From positions 1-64,000 of the forward strand of contig CAKQQS010000006.1 of assembly GCA_934271255.1 (NCBI GenBank): a stretch of 64,000 nucleotides of DNA. The letters are read 5' to 3'. Position numbers and translations under genes: made by a program. Of the stretch, positions 61,382-64,000 are shown in pieces; position 1 is the first letter of the stretch, and every line of letters begins with the position of its first letter. Under the pieces are notes generated by a model. The model had not been told where the DNA came from and did not search any database. It saw only the letters and a program-made list of their open reading frames with translations. Origin of the DNA: an uncultured Clostridia bacterium. GTDB lineage: Bacteria; Bacillota; Clostridia; Christensenellales; Borkfalkiaceae.

Positions 61382-62274
61382 TTTCTTTTACCTCCGACGA
61401 ACGCCAACGCCGACGCTAACACCGCCGTCAATGCGGCAGAAGACGCCCCGCAGCCCTTTTTATCGTTGTCGTCGGGTTTAGGCGGAACGGGTTCTTCGCC
61501 TTCCGCGTATTCGGCGTAGCAAGTTACGTTGTCCGTTACTCTTTCGTAACCGCGCGTATACCCTTTGAAATAATACCCTTCTTTTTCGGGCGCGTCAGGC
61601 AATGCGGCGTAGTTATACTCGCTGACTTTTTGTTTCGCTATAAACTCGCCGTCTTTCGTCATAAAAGATACCGTATAGAGTATCTTGTCCGATTTTTCGA
61701 TAAAACCGTTAAGCGTAACGAGTTTGTCGGACGTATCTTTATTATTGTCGAAAGTTACGGTAATGTTTTTACTCCCGCCCGTCATTACGAAATTATCAAT
61801 AATGCACGAAGCGGAAAATTGTTTGTCCGATTTTAAATAAACGCCCATATACCCGCCGCTCGTTACGACGACGTCCGTAACCTTTTCGTAATCGCTATCG
61901 TAAAATCCGCGTTTAGAAAGAATTATCTTGTTGCCCGAACGTTCGAGTTTATAATTAAACCCGTCTTTAAAAGCGACCTTTTCTTTTTTCGCCCCGTCGA
62001 GATTGTCCGTCGGTTTATCGGAAGCCGTAAACACCCCGATTTCACCCTTGTCTATCGTCTTTAACATATCGAACGTCAAGGTCTTTCCTTCCCCGAAAAT
62101 CGCGGAATAGCCGTCTGCGGAAGCGTTTCCGCACGCGGTTATCGACAACGCGTAATTGTTCTTTAAGATTATCGCGTCCGACTCCTTTGCGTACGCCGCG
62201 TTAACGTTTAAAATCACGGCGACGACAAGTAACAGAATCGCAACCGAAATTACTTTTTTAATTTTTTTGTTCAT
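61378..62274 (-). CDS. Surface protein with InlB-type repeat and C-terminal anchor
   Basis: 298 residues from the ATG of MNKKIKKVISVAILLLVVAV. Signal peptide ending AAYAKESD, a beta-rich domain, one InlB/Listeria-Bacteroides-type repeat (YTVSFMTKDGEFIAKQKVSE... GYYFKGYTRGYERV), a Pro-rich linker and a tail KKGCGASSAALTAVLASALA ending GGKRK, that is Cys-Gly, a hydrophobic helix and basic residues. An alternative ATG at 62286 has AGGGA before it but overlaps the -10 box of a consensus promoter. Confidence 0.78.
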   Translation of the reverse strand: MNKKIKKVISVAILLLVVAVILNVNAAYAKESDAIILKNNYALSITACGNASADGYSAIFGEGKTLTFDMLKTIDKGEIGVFTASDKPTDNLDGAKKEKVAFKDGFNYKLERSGNKIILSKRGFYDSDYEKVTDVVVTSGGYMGVYLKSDKQFSASCIIDNFVMTGGSKNITVTFDNNKDTSDKLVTLNGFIEKSDKILYTVSFMTKDGEFIAKQKVSEYNYAALPDAPEKEGYYFKGYTRGYERVTDNVTCYAEYAEGEEPVPPKPDDNDKKGCGASSAALTAVLASALAFVGGKRK

Positions 62275-62284
62275 TACGTATTTC

Positions 62285-62313
62285 ATTATATTATCCCTTA
62301 GTCGAATTGTCAA
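62285..62313 (-). promoter_or_regulatory. Promoter of the surface protein operon
   Basis: TTGACA (62308-62313) and TATAAT (62285-62290), spacer 17. The ATG at 62274 lies only about 4 bases after the expected transcription start. Confidence 0.75.
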
Positions 62314-62345
62314 ACAAAGCGTGATTTTTCGACCGAATATAATTC

Positions 62346-62374
62346 GTTATGCCCTACGCGCGGCAGGGCATAAC
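62346..62374 (-). terminator. Terminator-like hairpin after the repeat protein
   Basis: Perfect 10-bp stem GTTATGCCCT / AGGGCATAAC, loop of nine; no strong T-run. Confidence 0.55.
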
Positions 62375-62391
62375 GGGTTATTTAAACTTTT

Positions 62392-64000
62392 TTAGTCGTT
62401 TTTCTTTTTCAGGCAAACCGCTGCTATTCCCATTAAAACGAACGCTGTCGCCAAACCGCTTACCGAACCGAAACAACTCTTCTTTTCTTCGGTTGCCGAT
62501 TTCACGTACTCTACAGTAACGGCAACGTCGCCCGTTACGGTTACTTCCGTAACTTCTTCGTCTCCCGCCTTTACCGTAAACGTATATCCGCTTTCGTTAA
62601 AGAGCGTAAGGTCTAACTTTTCGCCGTAAGCGACTTTAATCGTCGAAACGTCTTTTTCCATTCCTACGTACGTTACCGTAACGGTGTATTGTCTTGCCTG
62701 TTCGTCGTAAACCGCCGTATAAACCGCGTCGCCCGTTACCGCCACGACTTCGGGAGTCCACCCTTTAAACGCGTAAGTGCGTTGTTCGTCGCTTTCTTTC
62801 GTCGGAGTTTCGCCCTTATATTCGGGAATTACTCCGTATTCGACTTGTTCGCTGTAAAGTTCCGCGTCGCCGTCCATAAACTTAACTGTGTACTTGTTTA
62901 CCGTTTTGTCGTAAACCGCCGTGTAAACCGCGTCGCCCGTCACCGCTGCGACTTCGGGAGTCCAGCCCTTAAACGCGTAAGTATATTGCGCGTCTTTTTC
63001 CATAGTCGGGGTTTCGCCCTTGTATTCGGGAATTACTCCGTATTCGACTTGTTCGCTGTAAAGTTCCGCGTCGCCGTCCATAAACTTAACGGTATATTTT
63101 CTCGTCGTTTCCGCAAACTTTGCGACTAAAACCGTATCGCCCGCAACGGTGTCCGTTTCAAAATCCCATTTGACTTCGCCGACGTACCAACCGTCGAAAG
63201 TATATATTTTATCGACCGTCGTTTCTTTTACGGGATCGTTTTCGGGTTTGACGAGTTTTTCGCCATAAGCGACTTTAACGGGTTCGGCGTCGCCGAAAGT
63301 TACGTCGTATTCTACCGGTTTAACCGTGATAGCGTATTCGCAGTTGCTCTCGGGAAGAACTTCGGGGAGTTCGACGGAGTAATAATAATGTTCGGGCGGA
63401 GTAAGTCCTTCAATCGTAGCGCGCAAAGCCGCAAGTTTCGCGTCGCGGTCAAGCACGTCGTAAGTTACGGTTGCAAGCGCGGTATCTCCGTTTTTGACGG
63501 TTACGGTGTACGTTTTATCTTCGTACGCTTTGCCGTCAGCCAGAATGAACGAGTATTCGTCGGTTATCTTGACGAAGTTTTCACCCGAACCGCTCGAAAT
63601 AGTGTTCGCTTTTATAGTAACCCTGCCTTTATAGTCGGCGGGTACTGCCGTAAAGTCTACGGTTAAAGCAAGTCCGCCGTCTTCGCAAACGTACGTTCCC
63701 GCAGTTTTAACGCCGACGTCCGTCGTTAAATCGATAAGTCCGTAATGAACGGAGAAAGGCTCGCCCGAAAGAGTTTCGACGGCAGTCATGCGAATAAGCC
63801 AGTCGCTTGTTCTTTGCGCCGCTACGGCGTTACTTACCGCAACGCTGTAAACGGTGTCTATCGCGGTCGCTCTTACCATGTTTTTGAATACGTACGCTTT
63901 AAACTCTTCTTTAAGAGTGACGTTGCCTATCGCCAACCCTTTGGGGAATACTATTTCGTGTACGTCGGTGATTTGGTCGCAAGAAGTTATTCCTTCTCCG
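62392..64000 (-). CDS. Repeat surface protein, N-terminus beyond the window
   Basis: Open to the right edge; about 535 C-terminal residues are visible. Several InlB/Listeria-Bacteroides-type beta repeats, two of them a near-perfect tandem of 68 residues (KYTVKFMDGDAELYSEQVEY...FKGWTPEVAAVTGDAVYTAV), followed by KKSCFGSVSGLATAFVLMGI and AAVCLKKKND. The end has the same Cys-hydrophobic-basic plan as the neighbour at 61378. Likely an adhesin or cell-surface spacer protein. Confidence 0.82.
   Translation of the reverse strand, partial: GEGITSCDQITDVHEIVFPKGLAIGNVTLKEEFKAYVFKNMVRATAIDTVYSVAVSNAVAAQRTSDWLIRMTAVETLSGEPFSVHYGLIDLTTDVGVKTAGTYVCEDGGLALTVDFTAVPADYKGRVTIKANTISSGSGENFVKITDEYSFILADGKAYEDKTYTVTVKNGDTALATVTYDVLDRDAKLAALRATIEGLTPPEHYYYSVELPEVLPESNCEYAITVKPVEYDVTFGDAEPVKVAYGEKLVKPENDPVKETTVDKIYTFDGWYVGEVKWDFETDTVAGDTVLVAKFAETTRKYTVKFMDGDAELYSEQVEYGVIPEYKGETPTMEKDAQYTYAFKGWTPEVAAVTGDAVYTAVYDKTVNKYTVKFMDGDAELYSEQVEYGVIPEYKGETPTKESDEQRTYAFKGWTPEVVAVTGDAVYTAVYDEQARQYTVTVTYVGMEKDVSTIKVAYGEKLDLTLFNESGYTFTVKAGDEEVTEVTVTGDVAVTVEYVKSATEEKKSCFGSVSGLATAFVLMGIAAVCLKKKND
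62689..63096 (-). repeat. Tandem 204-bp coding repeat
   Basis: Two units of 204 bases with long identical runs (for example 62821-62880 against 63025-63084). Encodes the two 68-residue beta repeats; the high DNA identity points to recent duplication. Confidence 0.8.

Overview
The window reads as a chromosome segment from an anaerobic, Gram-positive-type member of the Clostridia, probably an uncultured gut lineage. The reasons are a Spo0A gene with a 0A box, an LtaS-like enzyme, a Feo system with a FeoB-associated small protein, a glnA/ANTAR (NitR) pair plus a type III glutamine synthetase, an anaerobe-type AsnA, a type II-A CRISPR locus and many lipoproteins. Placement near Christensenellales is a guess. 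Most genes lie on the minus strand and share one base composition; the helicase at 21290-24538 is clearly more AT-rich. Many promoters are exact or near-exact TTGACA-17-TATAAT, so transcription units can be read with some confidence.

Layout: 1-2163 holds a truncated lipoprotein gene, an AraC-type regulator and spo0A. 2457-3233 holds tRNA-Met and tRNA-Glu followed by a hairpin-rich set of duplications of the tRNA tail and terminator. 3234-8848 holds a cardiolipin synthase, a ferrous-iron uptake operon and a divergent TetR regulator with two matching inverted repeats. 9258-12478 is clpB with a translationally coupled ribbon-helix-helix protein. 12624-21050 is a phosphate region: phoR, phoB, phoU, pstB, a fused pstC-pstA, a pstS whose two halves are in swapped order, and a Na/Pi symporter; two arrays of 11-bp-spaced PhoP-box-like repeats precede the two units. 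21193-26242 holds an acquired UvrD-type helicase sitting between two copies of a 37-bp sequence, then an AlkD-like protein and asnA. 26329-32606 holds an LtaS-like enzyme, a small membrane protein, coaE and polA. tRNA-Leu at 32816 is followed by a second tail/terminator duplication. 33167-38167 is a sugar operon (manA, PHP phosphatase, GH20) under a perfect palindrome, and a membrane glycosyltransferase.

38428-45444 is a complete type II-A CRISPR-Cas locus: cas9, cas1, cas2, csn2, leader, seven repeats, and tracrRNA antisense to the cas9 leader. A small ORF lies between the first full repeat at the old end and a degenerate repeat. 45535-53785 looks like one operon, glnA-nitR-pyrG-purB-purA-DUF1275-guaA, joining glutamine synthesis to the glutamine-using enzymes of nucleotide synthesis. 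Divergent from it is glnN; both glutamine synthetase genes have a terminator close after their promoter. The right end holds DUF1508 and DUF1003 proteins, an alpha-galactosidase, a secreted metallo-beta-lactamase-fold protein, and two surface proteins with the same kind of Cys-Gly-hydrophobic-basic C-terminus.

The observations I rate highest are the rearranged PstS, the tRNA-tail/terminator duplications at two unrelated tRNA loci, the helicase insertion with its flanking 37-bp repeats, and the ORF inside the end of the CRISPR array.
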